NCBI GenBank assembly: GCA_964036195.1
Contig: OZ038459.1
Span: forward strand, 9,049,206-9,113,205
Direction: 5' to 3'
DNA: 64,000 nt
Source: Sphaerolaimus hirsutus
Taxonomy: Eukaryota; Nematoda; Chromadorea; Monhysterida; Sphaerolaimidae
Below, in pieces: positions 1-9,356 of the stretch (position 1 is the first letter of the stretch; every line of letters starts with the position of its first letter). Made by a program: the position numbers and the translations under genes. The notes under the pieces were generated by a model, which made no database searches, had not been told where the DNA came from, and was given only the letters and a program-made list of their open reading frames with translations.

Positions 1-2071
1 TGAAATACAATAACAATCTTTTGAATGCCCCTTCGACAAAGCTTGGCGCGTTATCGCTCAAAATGGCGCCGGGTACGCTAAATATGGGAAGAATGTGTAG
101 CAAGAATGCAAATGCTACAGTATCCTGCTGGATATCGGGTACCGGAACAGCGATACCAAATCGCGTGCACTGGTCAACGAAAACCAACACGTGTTTATGC
201 CCGCGCCGCGTGCGTGGCAGCGGGCCAACGGCGTCGACTGCGATGACATCGCCGGGAGATCGCGCGATTTTCCGGCACGCCATCAAAGTCTGCATCGACT
301 GCCTGAGTCCTTTTCGCGCACAACACAAAGGGCACGTGGCGACCCAATGCGCGCTTTCGGGGCGCATATTTGGGAACCACGCAAATTCCTGTAATCTTTC
401 GAACGTTTTCATTATTCCCAAATGTCCCGCAGTAGGATGATTGTGTGCTAGTTCGAATACTAGCGGGCACAGTGAGGCTGGAATACACACAGGATCATAC
501 AACTTGATCCCCGGTACTATTGAAGCCTCAGCCCTTTTTCGCATGATTCCATATTGATCAATGAAAAACGGTGGCACACATTGTCCCGGTGCATCCTTAC
601 AAACTTCCATCAAATTCACTATATACGCTTCTTGCATCTGCAAGCGCTTCAATTCAATTATGGGGACAAACGGGGGCAAAACGTGATCAGTGTGAAAACC
701 GTTGACGCGCACTTCGGTGGCCGCGGGGCCACCAGCCATTGTTTGTGGACCTACGGTAGTGAGTCCGGTAATTGGCTCCACCCCATTGTTCGTCGGCTGT
801 CGCGTGTCCATTGTCCCAGGGATGTGGTCACGCGCCGCAGACTCCGCCCTCGCACGCGCGCGTGTCCTCATTGGTTCCTTGATAGGCGCGCGTCTGGAAA
901 CAGTAGCTACCGTATCCCACGGGTCAATTGCGGTCTGCGTCGCGACAGTTTTGTTGTGCGATATTTTAATGAGTGCAAATTGCTCAAATGCCTCGTCAAG
1001 TTCCAATTTCTCGTCGAAAGTTATTGGCGCATCACGCCTTCGGGACAGAGCATCTGCGAGCTCGTTGCATTTTCCTTTCAAATGCTTGAATGTAATTTGA
1101 TACGGGGCAATGGCCAATGCAAACTTATGCAATGCGGCGTGTGGTGTAGCCTCCAAATTGGGGTTCTTCACCCAAGGGATACTTTTGGCATCAGTCCACA
1201 CTTCAAAGGGGCGTCCCGCCAAGTAGCAATGCCAATTTCGGACGCTCTCAAAAATTGCGTAAGCCTCTAGAGTGATGGCGGGCCATCTGCTCTGAACCTC
1301 AGTCAACTTCCGGCTGTAGAACGCGCACGCATGCAGTCCAGACTTTTCGTCGGCTCGCTGCACCAGCACTCCAGCGACCGCAATTTGTGACGCGTCTGTA
1401 ATTACGATGAACGTTTTATTTGGGTTCGGGTATTGCAAACAGGGGCTGTGTAACAGTATTTCTTTTAATTGGAAGAAGGCTCTCAGAGCCTCAGGATTGT
1501 CGTTGAGATCTACCGGCGCGTTTCCATCGTAGTTCTCGCGCGGACCGGTGCGTGTCAAATTCGATAGCGGCACTGCTATTTCGGCGCACCTGTGTATCAT
1601 GCGTCTGAAAAATCCCACTGCTCCCAAAAACCCTTTGACTTCCTTGACAGTTTTCGGGAGGGGCCAGTCTGAGATAATATTGCGTTTGTCCATGGGAATG
1701 CAAATGCCCTCACGGCCGATCATGAAGCCCAGAAATTTTACCGCGGTAATGCGTGCGAAAAAACACTTACGGGGACTAATTTTGAAATTGTTTTTGATCA
1801 ATCGATCCAAAATTTGGCCGATGTCACTCAAATGGGTTCTCCAGTCCTGACTGTAAATTAGCAGGTCGTCAATGTACAATAGCACATTGCGATGGATCAG
1901 TCCCGCCATTGCAAGCTCAAAACACCTTTGTGCCAAACTTGGTGAGCATTTTAATCCCATAGGTAATCTCTTTAATTGGAATTGACCAAAAATATTACGG
2001 AACGAAGTGATGTGTCTGTCGTCGGGATGCAGTGCAATGTTATAGAAAGCCTGATTAATGTCGGCACTGCT
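1..2071 (-). pseudogene. Gypsy Pol, 3' part: RT core, RNase H, integrase (frame-broken, edge-truncated)
   Basis: The minus strand stays open from about 2071 to the window edge. RT motif B-like residues lie near 1960, the catalytic YIDD near 1868-1880, and RNase H TDAS near 1396-1410. A linker follows, then an integrase zinc finger (HPTAGH near 420-440 and CPLCC near 320-335), the first catalytic Asp in DAVGPL near 220, and the second in SDNAPSF near 50. The catalytic Glu is beyond the edge. It is separated from the upstream RT segment by a +1 change at an A7 run on the plus strand (2072-2078), which gives an immediate TAG at 2070-2072. Apart from that I see no stop, so decay is slight. Confidence 0.8.
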
Positions 2072-2886
2072 AAAAAAACTTGCAGTTGCTGAGTGCATCC
2101 ACGGTGTCATCCAGCCTCGGCAATGGGAATTGCGGCGCATGCAAAACCAAATTTAATCGCCTGTAATCAATGACCATGCGTTTAGAACCATCAGGTTTAG
2201 AAACAACTAATGTGGGAGCGCAGTATGGGCTAGTGCTTGTTTCAATTATGTCGTGTTCAATTAGACAGCGCAGGTGCTTTTCCAAGTATTGCTGGTCATC
2301 CAGGCTCAACCGATACATGCGGCACGCAATCGGTTTTCGATCAGTCAATTGCAGTCGATAATCGACTAATTCACTGTACCCTATGTCGTACTTATGTCTC
2401 GCAAAGGCGCCTTTGTGCTTCAAAAGTACGGCTGCAAGTTCCTTGCGCTCATTTTCCGACAATGTTTGGGGCACAGAAAATTCCATTTCATGTCCATCTG
2501 GACATTTCACATGCAATGGCTCACCTAATTGGTCTTCAATTACCTTCTCTGGAACGCTTGAAGATACCGGCTCTGTCGCTTCGTTGGCGCGGCACTGCCG
2601 TATCCATTCCTCCGGGGGGTCGCCGGCTTTGACTTTCAGAACACAATCGACGGGCTCAACCAAGCCGATTTTTTGTTCCATCTGCAAGGTAATCGGTTGA
2701 TCACGCACGTTTGCGACCCTCATTAGAAACACCTCGTCACTTGTTTCATATGCGGCAGATGCGGCAACTACCCCATCCTTCAAGTTTACGGATTCCAGCC
2801 CAGTGACCGTAAATGTGCGATAGCTAACTGGAGCTGATAGGCGCACCGGCACCATTGCTTCATGCCTTGCCTTGATTTCGGTAGCC
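2070..2886 (-). pseudogene. Gypsy Pol, middle part: protease-RT linker and start of RT
   Basis: This minus ORF resumes directly after the hAT-like insertion. It carries the region between protease and RT and the first RT blocks: a KPDGSKRMVIDYRRLN stretch near 2140-2190 and the PLPRLDDTVD block near 2100, both typical of Gypsy RT. It ends at a TAG created by the T7 run at 2072-2078; the next frame continues with normal RT sequence. In the uninterrupted element it belonged to the same reading frame as Gag-Env-Protease. A separate start at 2855 has no support beyond being the first Met-type codon. Confidence 0.78.
2072..2078 (-). other. T7 homopolymer frame change inside RT
   Basis: The plus strand has A7, read as T7 in the coding strand just after codons for N-C-K-F-F. 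Seven T residues lead to TAG, whereas six would stay in frame with the rest of RT. A slippage mutation, an assembly error or, less likely, programmed frameshifting could explain it. Confidence 0.6.
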
Positions 2887-2894
2887 GCCGTGAC

Positions 2895-3556
2895 TAGGGT
2901 GTCAAAAAAATTTTTTTACGGAAAACGGAAACGGAAACGGAAAAAAATTTTCAGTGGCCGGAAAACGGAACGGAAAACGGAAAAAAATTTGCACTTGGCG
3001 GAAAACGGAAACGGAAACGGAAAACAAATTTCAGCGGCCGGAAAACGGAAAAAGAGGCCGGAAAAACGGAAACGGAAACATCAAATTTGCACGGAAATGG
3101 GAAAAACTTGCTGGAATTTTGCTGGAAATCGGATAAAATTTGCTTAATTTTTGCTGGAAGTGGAAAAAATTTGCAGTAATTTTGCTGGAAACAGAATTTT
3201 TTTTACATCATTGACAATCTGCATGAATTTTTGCCAGTTTGGCTGATCAGAAGACCGAAAGTTGAGCCAGAAAAAGGTAAAATGAGGTGGAAAAATGGAA
3301 AATTGAGGCGGAAAATGGAAAAAAGGCAGAAAAACTGGAAATTGAGGCGGAAAATGGAAAAAAGGCAGAAAAACTGAAAATTTAGCCGGAAAACGGAAAA
3401 TGAGCCGGAAAAACGGAAACGGAAAAAAATGTTGCCGGAAAATGGAACGGAAAACGGAAAAAAAATTTCAGCAGCCGGAAAACGGAATGGAAAACGGAAA
3501 AAATTTGCCTGCGGAAAACGGAAACGGAAAACGGAAAACGGAAATTTGACACCCTA
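2895..3556. mobile_element. hAT-like non-autonomous element, copy 1 (in Gypsy polyprotein)
   Basis: The element is 662 bp with termini TAGGGTGTCAAA and TTTGACACCCTA, and a perfect 8-bp target-site duplication GCCGTGAC at 2887-2894 and 3557-3564. Eight-base duplications and a TAGGG-type terminus are characteristic of the hAT superfamily. The interior has no transposase; it consists of degenerate GGAAAACGGAAACGG-type units, so one strand is almost pure purine. It interrupts the Gypsy ORF between protease and RT and supplies about 60 phenylalanine-rich codons before a stop near 3382. Copies at 24408-24970 and 33590-34238 share termini and composition. Confidence 0.9.
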
Positions 3557-6500
3557 GCCGTGACTAATGCAAACACTGCCCGAATCTGCACGTCCGGCTT
3601 GTGGTTATCAAAAGGAATGCTGACGCCTACTGAGGGGATTTTTAAGAGGCGCGCGGGCATATCAATTATCATGTGCCGCAGCACATCCGCGCCCAAAATT
3701 ATATTGTCAACCAGGCCATCGATGGCTTGAAAAACAACACGAAACGTGTGTCCCCCTATCTCAATGGGCATTTCCAACTGACCAATTATCATTAGCTTGG
3801 AATCCGCAGCGCATCGCATGTGAGAAATGGGAGAAGTTTCTTCAACGGCGTCATGTCCATGTCGATGCTCCTGGAACACGTCTCTGCTGCATAACGAGCG
3901 CATGGCGCCGGTGTCCAGCAAACATCGGTGGTACATGATGCCGTCCATGCACACGGGCACTGCAGGACTATAGTAGACATGCACAGGCCCGTTCCGCCTC
4001 GCGACGACAGACTTTATATTTTCCTGTTCATCTTTTGATAGCGTAATCATTCTGATTCTATCCACCGATGGGCTCATGGAAATTTCCGCCATTTCTAATT
4101 GGTGATTATATTCAATTGATGGAAACATCTGTACCGTTACCGTGTCACCTGATGCGCGCTCGGACGCATCTGTTGTCGGATTCAACACGGTCAATCGGCC
4201 ATCATAACTTTTCATAAAGCTACGCTTACCTGCGTCTCTGTGTCTGGTAATTAGCGGTCTCGACTCCCGTCGCAGTCGTCGGCGCGCTCGTTCAATTAGC
4301 GTCGTAGCTGCCGGGGGCGCGGCGGCTAACAGAGCTGCTAATAAATACTGGCAAGTCACTATGGCGCACACCAGGTAAATCCATATCTGCAGCCATGACC
4401 TTAAGGCGTCAAAATCCCAAAATCCCACGCTTACCATTGACCTGGCCATTAATCGATGCGATTGTAAACTGCCATCAACCGCATGCGTCGGCATTCCATG
4501 CACGCGCCGCACAATCGCGTATGAGTGCCACACGTCGTTCAGCGTGGTAGTCGGCAGCAGCTCAGACAAATTGTACATTGTCGTTGCGGCAAAGATCTGA
4601 TGGTGCACATCCGTCGGTCGTTCGAGTTGCCACCTGTGTGGGAAACTGTGGGTGTTGTAAACGGGGATATGTTCCAGGGCGCCTTTCTCAGGTAAATACT
4701 TGTACCACTGCCCATGCAATTTCAATACACGGTTGTGGCGATTTGTGCACGTTCCCATAACCGGCTGGAACAGAAGGGCATTTGTAATTGTATCCAAATG
4801 TAGGGTCACATTCTGTCCATGTAATTTCATTCGTATGGGGACCGTAGCGTGGCACGCGCCTTTACCTGTTTCGGTGCCCAACTGATAAGTCTTTACCGCA
4901 AAGCACTTATGCACTAGAAATCCGTCTGGCGCCGCCTTGGCCAAAATCTCATTGTCGCGCATGTACCAGCGCGCCGTGGTCGTCGGGTGCTCGGTCATAG
5001 CTAGGCGGAGAAGTTCCTGAAAATGTTGCACATGCCTACAAGTAGACACGGCCTGTGCACGCATAGTTTGCTCAGATGTCTCGTACACCGCTTGCATCGC
5101 TGCGGCCAAGTGACCGGTGTCCACTACGCCAAATCCGGGGCGTGCTGCGCGACGCTTCTCCCGCACATACCTAATTGGGGGGATTTCGAACGGTGCCACA
5201 ACAATATCCTGGTCTGATTTCCATAGTTTTTTACCACATGAAATGATTTCTTCTTTTGCTCGAAATGACAATGCCAAAGTGTGATCACGCGCGAGCCAAA
5301 TATCTTGTCTAATTAACCCAGCTATTTCTTGCCATTTCTCATAGGGGCATTCAGCCTTTGGGTTGGGTTTCCAGACTAATTGGCTACCGTCGGGTAGGGT
5401 ACAGGTGCCCTCCTCGTAATTACACTTTGACACTTCTCCTAACGTACTTTGCATGATCTTGGCGCCGTAGCGCATGCGTACATCTCCCTTAAACAACCCA
5501 CACTGCGGGGTCTTGGTAATTAACCAGCTGCAACAGTACAGCCCGTGCCCCGAGTAACTCACGTTTGTCGGGTATTGAGTATCCCATGCGTTGCTCAGCT
5601 CGTCCACTGGCTGAAGCGCGCCGTCGTTGCACTTATGGTACTTCATCATGCTCTCACACTCCGAGGGATCTACCGCACGTGGCTGCGAGTCAAAATGTTC
5701 CAAAGTGACGTCACCCCAGAAGTTCTGGTATGTATGAGCCGACCGCGTGGCCGCTACACATCGATACGCAGTGGCGCGATACTCTACCATATTGCGTTTG
5801 TAAATAGTAAGTTTCAGGGGAACCGGTTTAGTCAACGACACAGCAGAATCGACTAACGCGGTGCAGTTAGGCAGGTCGGGGTAGGTGTACAAGTCGTAAT
5901 GATCGGTCAGGTCGCTGCACAGCAGTGGCGTGTCCGGCATCGTCGTGGCCCCCGCCAACGACATCAAGCTCAAGCACGCCATCACCACGGCGATGGTGAA
6001 AACTGTAAACAAAGCGCCAAAGACTTGATTATTATATGGTGGCTCAGAATACGCTCGCTGGCGAGGCACTGCGGACGTTTTGTCTCTAAATTCGGCCATT
6101 TTATCAACGCATGTGCTCGAAAACGTACGCGGGGACAAAATCACAGGGGGCTCATTTAGGAATGGGTCTAATGGGGCGTCACGCAAAACCCTCCACTCGA
6201 TTCTAGTAAGCGTATCATTGTGGTCGTCATGCGGGCGACAGTCTGGGAGCACCACGCAATCTTCATCCTTCAGATCATGCATTGCAGTGCGCCGCAGATA
6301 ATCTAACCAACTGGTACGAAATAGGATTGACGTGGCTTCGCGTTGATACGCCCAGTGGCTAATCCACTGTTCCCTATCTACCATGAGCGCGTGCATTTTA
6401 CACTGAAGGCTAGCTACAGGTTGCTCCTCCATCTCCTCCTCCTTGTCAGGGGCTTCCGGTTCCAGCCCTTGCAATGCCAATAGTTGATCATGATGGAAGA

Positions 6501-9249
6501 GAATTCTAGCATAAGACGGCGATGACTCGGTCACGGCCTTGTAAGTGCATTCACCCACCTGTGTCACTGTCGTCGGGTTCAACAGCGGCACGCTGCTGCT
6601 CTGGCCTTGCTGCGATTCCAACGGCCGTTGTGCCGGTTGTGGCTGCGGGTGCCATCCGATGGCCGCGGGCTGCTGGCTCTGAACGTACACAGGCTGCATC
6701 ATCTGCGAGGAAGGCACGGTCATAGGTTGACTTAATTGCATCGGTACCCATCCACCTGGATACCCAAAGTTTTGTGGATATTGTCCTCCCTGTCCACGGC
6801 CTCGCCCTCGGCCGCCACCTCTACCGCGCGCACGAAAGTCGCCTCCGCGGCCACGCTGATTGCTATCGTTGCCGGCAGATGGCTCGGGAGGGGGCTTATT
6901 TGGACATTGGTAGCGAAAGTGATCAGGAGATCCACATTCCCAACATCCATTTTCAAACCTTTTGGGCGGCAACTCACGCCTCGGGCGCGGTGCGCCCATC
7001 ATCTTAGCTTCCTGGGCGTCGAGTTTTTTCTGTCGTTCGTCGAGCGCCCGTTCCTTGGCCTTGAGCTTCGCATTCTCGGCACTCTCTGCCTCCATCGACT
7101 GGACCGAGGGGTGCAAGTTCATGGCCATGATGCGCTCCATGACCTGGTTCGACGTCTCGGCGACGATCTCGCTGGCCGACTTCGCATGTTCCTTCTGAAC
7201 GGTTTCAAGGTTTTTGTAGCTTTCTTGCATGCGCGCATTATCAACTAATTCCTTCCAGCTTATATTGGCGTGCACCGCCAGGTTGCGCCTAATGTCCTTG
7301 TCCAACCCCTGGTGAAACTTAGTGATGCACATGCCTTCCCTTTGGGCGGAATGCAGCATTGGATACGCACGCTTTACTGCACGTTCCAATCTAGTTGCCC
7401 AATCCAGCACAGATTCAGTGGGACTTTGAGTTGACTCAATAAACTCGCGCTGTGCATGATGCTGGGCGTTGGGGTTTGCAAACAATTCTTCCAAACGATC
7501 CATCATGGCTTTGTAATCAAGTGCGCGCAGTTCCCGCCTTCTAGCTACAAAGATAGAATTGGCATTCTTTTGTAAAAAGATAGGCAGCAACTTTTGCCTA
7601 GAGCGCATTGAAACACCTAGCGCATCACACAAAATATCCCACTTACGTCTCCAATCCTTGAAACTCTTGTCAGCCCTTCCAGTGAATGCATCGCACTGCG
7701 TAGCCAGGGCGGTCAGCGTAGCAGCCGTGCCGTGCGGCACCTGGTGCTGCGCCAGATAGTCTGGATCCGTAGGATTAGGTGCAGGTGAGAGCGATCCTGA
7801 CGATCCTGGGGAGGAGGGACCCGGCTGTCCCGCCAAATTGATTACACTGGTAGCTGGTTGAGCCGTAGCGTTTGCAGGCGCAGGTGCCGCTCCACTGCCA
7901 CCCGCTGATCCGCTTACACTCGCCGGCGGGGGCACAGTCTGCGCGGTTGTGTTCCCAGGGGCCGTTCCCGCGCCCAAGGTAGCATTAGCTGCCGATGCTA
8001 TGGGTGGAATTAATCCCCTGTTAGAACAAAATGCCAAAAATTGAGTAGTGGCCTGCTCCAGCGCGCTGGGGTTACCTACGCTGGTGTACATACTTAAACC
8101 TAGCCTAATGGCCTGTAGCTTATTTTTATCTGCTGCAGAAGCATTGACTGAAATCGCCGCTGGTCCCGCGCGGTTAAGTTCCCCAGACCACTGGTGCAAT
8201 AGCTGTATCATGCCCGGGAAGGTCCAACCTTCTCTAGTGTACCCAGTGGTCTCCCTGCCCGGGTCCGCCGCGGTCGCCGCCGTCAGGATCTGGCCCGGCG
8301 TCACTTGGTTGGCCGCCGCCGGGGTGGTCGTCACCGTTGTGAGCGTGGCCGGCGCGGTCGTCACACTCGAACCTGGGGGTGGGGTGCTGGTCATTCTACT
8401 TTGATTTATGGGAGACGGTCCTACAATTCTGCGCCGTGCTCTATTCGAAGAGACACAGCTTTCAATCGAGCCTTGCGCGGACGCAAGCTCGCGTGGTGTG
8501 GATGAGCTTCGCGGGGCACTTAATTGAAGCTCCCCCAATGAATTTTCCGCCTCTTCGAGCTCTTCGGCTAACGAGGGAAATTCAATATTTATATCTGGGA
8601 TCGCTACTGGGGTGTCAATTAGATTTACGGAAGTCTCACCACTTCTACGCTGGTATGCAGACGAACTCACGGGCTCGTCTTCACCAGCGTACCCTGCTGA
8701 ATCAGCCTGTGATCCAGACCCTGTCGACACCGGGGAGCTACGGCCGCTTTTTCCCCACGGTCGTCGAAATAAACCCCACTTACTTGATTTCCGCTGCTCT
8801 CGCCCGGGCTCAGCACTTACTGGCCTGTCGGGTCGCAGGAGCGGACTATCTGGTGGGCGTTCTGTTTCTGTGCCTCCACTGGACGCTCGTCGAGCCGCCC
8901 CAGTCGGTAGCGCACCTGGCGCGCAAGCCGGCGTATCCCAACGGCTGCCGCCTGTTCCTGCATGTGCAATTCCAAATTGCAGCACTGGCCGGACGACGGG
9001 AGTGCTATCCTCTGTGCGTCTGGTCCAAGTCGCTGCTTCCTGTGCGCGCTCGGCTTCCGCTTCCGCTTCCTGCGCACCTGCTTCAACTCTTACCTGTTCA
9101 ACCTCAGCGTCCTGCGCGTCCGCAGTCTGCTGTGCCCTGCGCAACGCCGCTTCTCGGCGCGTGCGCTTCTGTAGCTGTTCTGCAGCTCTCCACACTTCCT
9201 CAACTGACCCTGGGATCGACGCTGGCCCTCCTGACCGCAGCGTTTCCAC
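3382..9249 (-). CDS. Gag-Env-Protease part of Gypsy polyprotein (C-terminal 60 codons from inserted element)
   Basis: This is a 1955-codon open frame. Residues 1-770 are Gag: a charged N-terminus, a Pro/Thr/Ala-rich stretch, a capsid-like region around 500-690, and one CCHC knuckle (C-x2-C-x4-H-x4-C) near 768-781 followed by an RG-rich tract. A linker leads to a hydrophobic segment near 1075-1100, a cysteine-rich ectodomain of about 520 residues, and a second hydrophobic segment near 1620-1645. A retropepsin-like protease follows with LLDTGA (Asp near 1779). Residues after about 1895 come from the hAT-like insert. The first codon listed is GTG; an in-frame stop lies just upstream and the first ATG is near residue 285, so the true start is unclear (non-AUG start, splicing, or later ATG). 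Membrane segments in a Gag-Pol chain are very unusual; the predicted topology puts Gag and protease on the same side of the membrane. Confidence 0.85.
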   Translation of the reverse strand: METLRSGGPASIPGSVEEVWRAAEQLQKRTRREAALRRAQQTADAQDAEVEQVRVEAGAQEAEAEAERAQEAATWTRRTEDSTPVVRPVLQFGIAHAGTGGSRWDTPACAPGALPTGAARRASSGGTETERPPDSPLLRPDRPVSAEPGREQRKSSKWGLFRRPWGKSGRSSPVSTGSGSQADSAGYAGEDEPVSSSAYQRRSGETSVNLIDTPVAIPDINIEFPSLAEELEEAENSLGELQLSAPRSSSTPRELASAQGSIESCVSSNRARRRIVGPSPINQSRMTSTPPPGSSVTTAPATLTTVTTTPAAANQVTPGQILTAATAADPGRETTGYTREGWTFPGMIQLLHQWSGELNRAGPAAISVNASAADKNKLQAIRLGLSMYTSVGNPSALEQATTQFLAFCSNRGLIPPIASAANATLGAGTAPGNTTAQTVPPPASVSGSAGGSGAAPAPANATAQPATSVINLAGQPGPSSPGSSGSLSPAPNPTDPDYLAQHQVPHGTAATLTALATQCDAFTGRADKSFKDWRRKWDILCDALGVSMRSRQKLLPIFLQKNANSIFVARRRELRALDYKAMMDRLEELFANPNAQHHAQREFIESTQSPTESVLDWATRLERAVKRAYPMLHSAQREGMCITKFHQGLDKDIRRNLAVHANISWKELVDNARMQESYKNLETVQKEHAKSASEIVAETSNQVMERIMAMNLHPSVQSMEAESAENAKLKAKERALDERQKKLDAQEAKMMGAPRPRRELPPKRFENGCWECGSPDHFRYQCPNKPPPEPSAGNDSNQRGRGGDFRARGRGGGRGRGRGQGGQYPQNFGYPGGWVPMQLSQPMTVPSSQMMQPVYVQSQQPAAIGWHPQPQPAQRPLESQQGQSSSVPLLNPTTVTQVGECTYKAVTESSPSYARILFHHDQLLALQGLEPEAPDKEEEMEEQPVASLQCKMHALMVDREQWISHWAYQREATSILFRTSWLDYLRRTAMHDLKDEDCVVLPDCRPHDDHNDTLTRIEWRVLRDAPLDPFLNEPPVILSPRTFSSTCVDKMAEFRDKTSAVPRQRAYSEPPYNNQVFGALFTVFTIAVVMACLSLMSLAGATTMPDTPLLCSDLTDHYDLYTYPDLPNCTALVDSAVSLTKPVPLKLTIYKRNMVEYRATAYRCVAATRSAHTYQNFWGDVTLEHFDSQPRAVDPSECESMMKYHKCNDGALQPVDELSNAWDTQYPTNVSYSGHGLYCCSWLITKTPQCGLFKGDVRMRYGAKIMQSTLGEVSKCNYEEGTCTLPDGSQLVWKPNPKAECPYEKWQEIAGLIRQDIWLARDHTLALSFRAKEEIISCGKKLWKSDQDIVVAPFEIPPIRYVREKRRAARPGFGVVDTGHLAAAMQAVYETSEQTMRAQAVSTCRHVQHFQELLRLAMTEHPTTTARWYMRDNEILAKAAPDGFLVHKCFAVKTYQLGTETGKGACHATVPIRMKLHGQNVTLHLDTITNALLFQPVMGTCTNRHNRVLKLHGQWYKYLPEKGALEHIPVYNTHSFPHRWQLERPTDVHHQIFAATTMYNLSELLPTTTLNDVWHSYAIVRRVHGMPTHAVDGSLQSHRLMARSMVSVGFWDFDALRSWLQIWIYLVCAIVTCQYLLAALLAAAPPAATTLIERARRRLRRESRPLITRHRDAGKRSFMKSYDGRLTVLNPTTDASERASGDTVTVQMFPSIEYNHQLEMAEISMSPSVDRIRMITLSKDEQENIKSVVARRNGPVHVYYSPAVPVCMDGIMYHRCLLDTGAMRSLCSRDVFQEHRHGHDAVEETSPISHMRCAADSKLMIIGQLEMPIEIGGHTFRVVFQAIDGLVDNIILGADVLRHMIIDMPARLLKIPSVGVSIPFDNHKPDVQIRAVFALVTARVSNFRFPFSVSVFRRQIFSVFHSVFRLLKFFFRFPFHFPATFFSVSVFPAHFPFSG
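4315..6027 (-). other. Envelope-like glycoprotein domain embedded between Gag and protease
   Basis: It begins with a hydrophobic signal or anchor (5950-6027, ending SLAGA), then about 520 residues with many cysteines and N-glycosylation sequons. A CN-x3-G-x-C motif near residue 1276 is followed by DG-x2-L-x-W. A basic furin-like site (REKRRAAR) lies at about 5131-5172, and a hydrophobic anchor at about 4315-4390. The Cys/Gly/Trp motif order matches the envelope in the BEL element at 47638-50550. By recall it resembles the fusion glycoproteins of chuviruses and other mononegavirus relatives; a profile search is needed to fix the family. It is in frame with Gag before it and protease after it. 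Confidence 0.7.
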
Positions 9250-9337
9250 CCGGCGCGACAGATCGTTTGTTACTTATCACTTAACGGCTTGGCGTTGATC
9301 AGGCGCCGCACCGTTCACTGAAGTGAATTAAGCTAAC

Positions 9338-9355
9338 CACTCGCGTCTGCTACCA
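9338..9355 (-). promoter_or_regulatory. candidate primer binding site of the Gypsy element
   Basis: On the minus strand TTGGTAGCAGACGCGAG occurs about 100 bp upstream of Gag. TTGGTAGCAGA-type sequences are common at the LTR/leader junction of Gypsy elements, where a tRNA 3' end primes reverse transcription. I cannot confirm the junction because the other LTR is outside the window. Confidence 0.35.
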
Positions 9356-9356
9356 A

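Noticed and set aside
8379-9284. Plus-strand ORF of 301 codons opposite Gypsy Gag
   Set aside because: It is antisense to a GC-rich coding region with recognisable Gag features; such mirror frames are common and it shows no domain.
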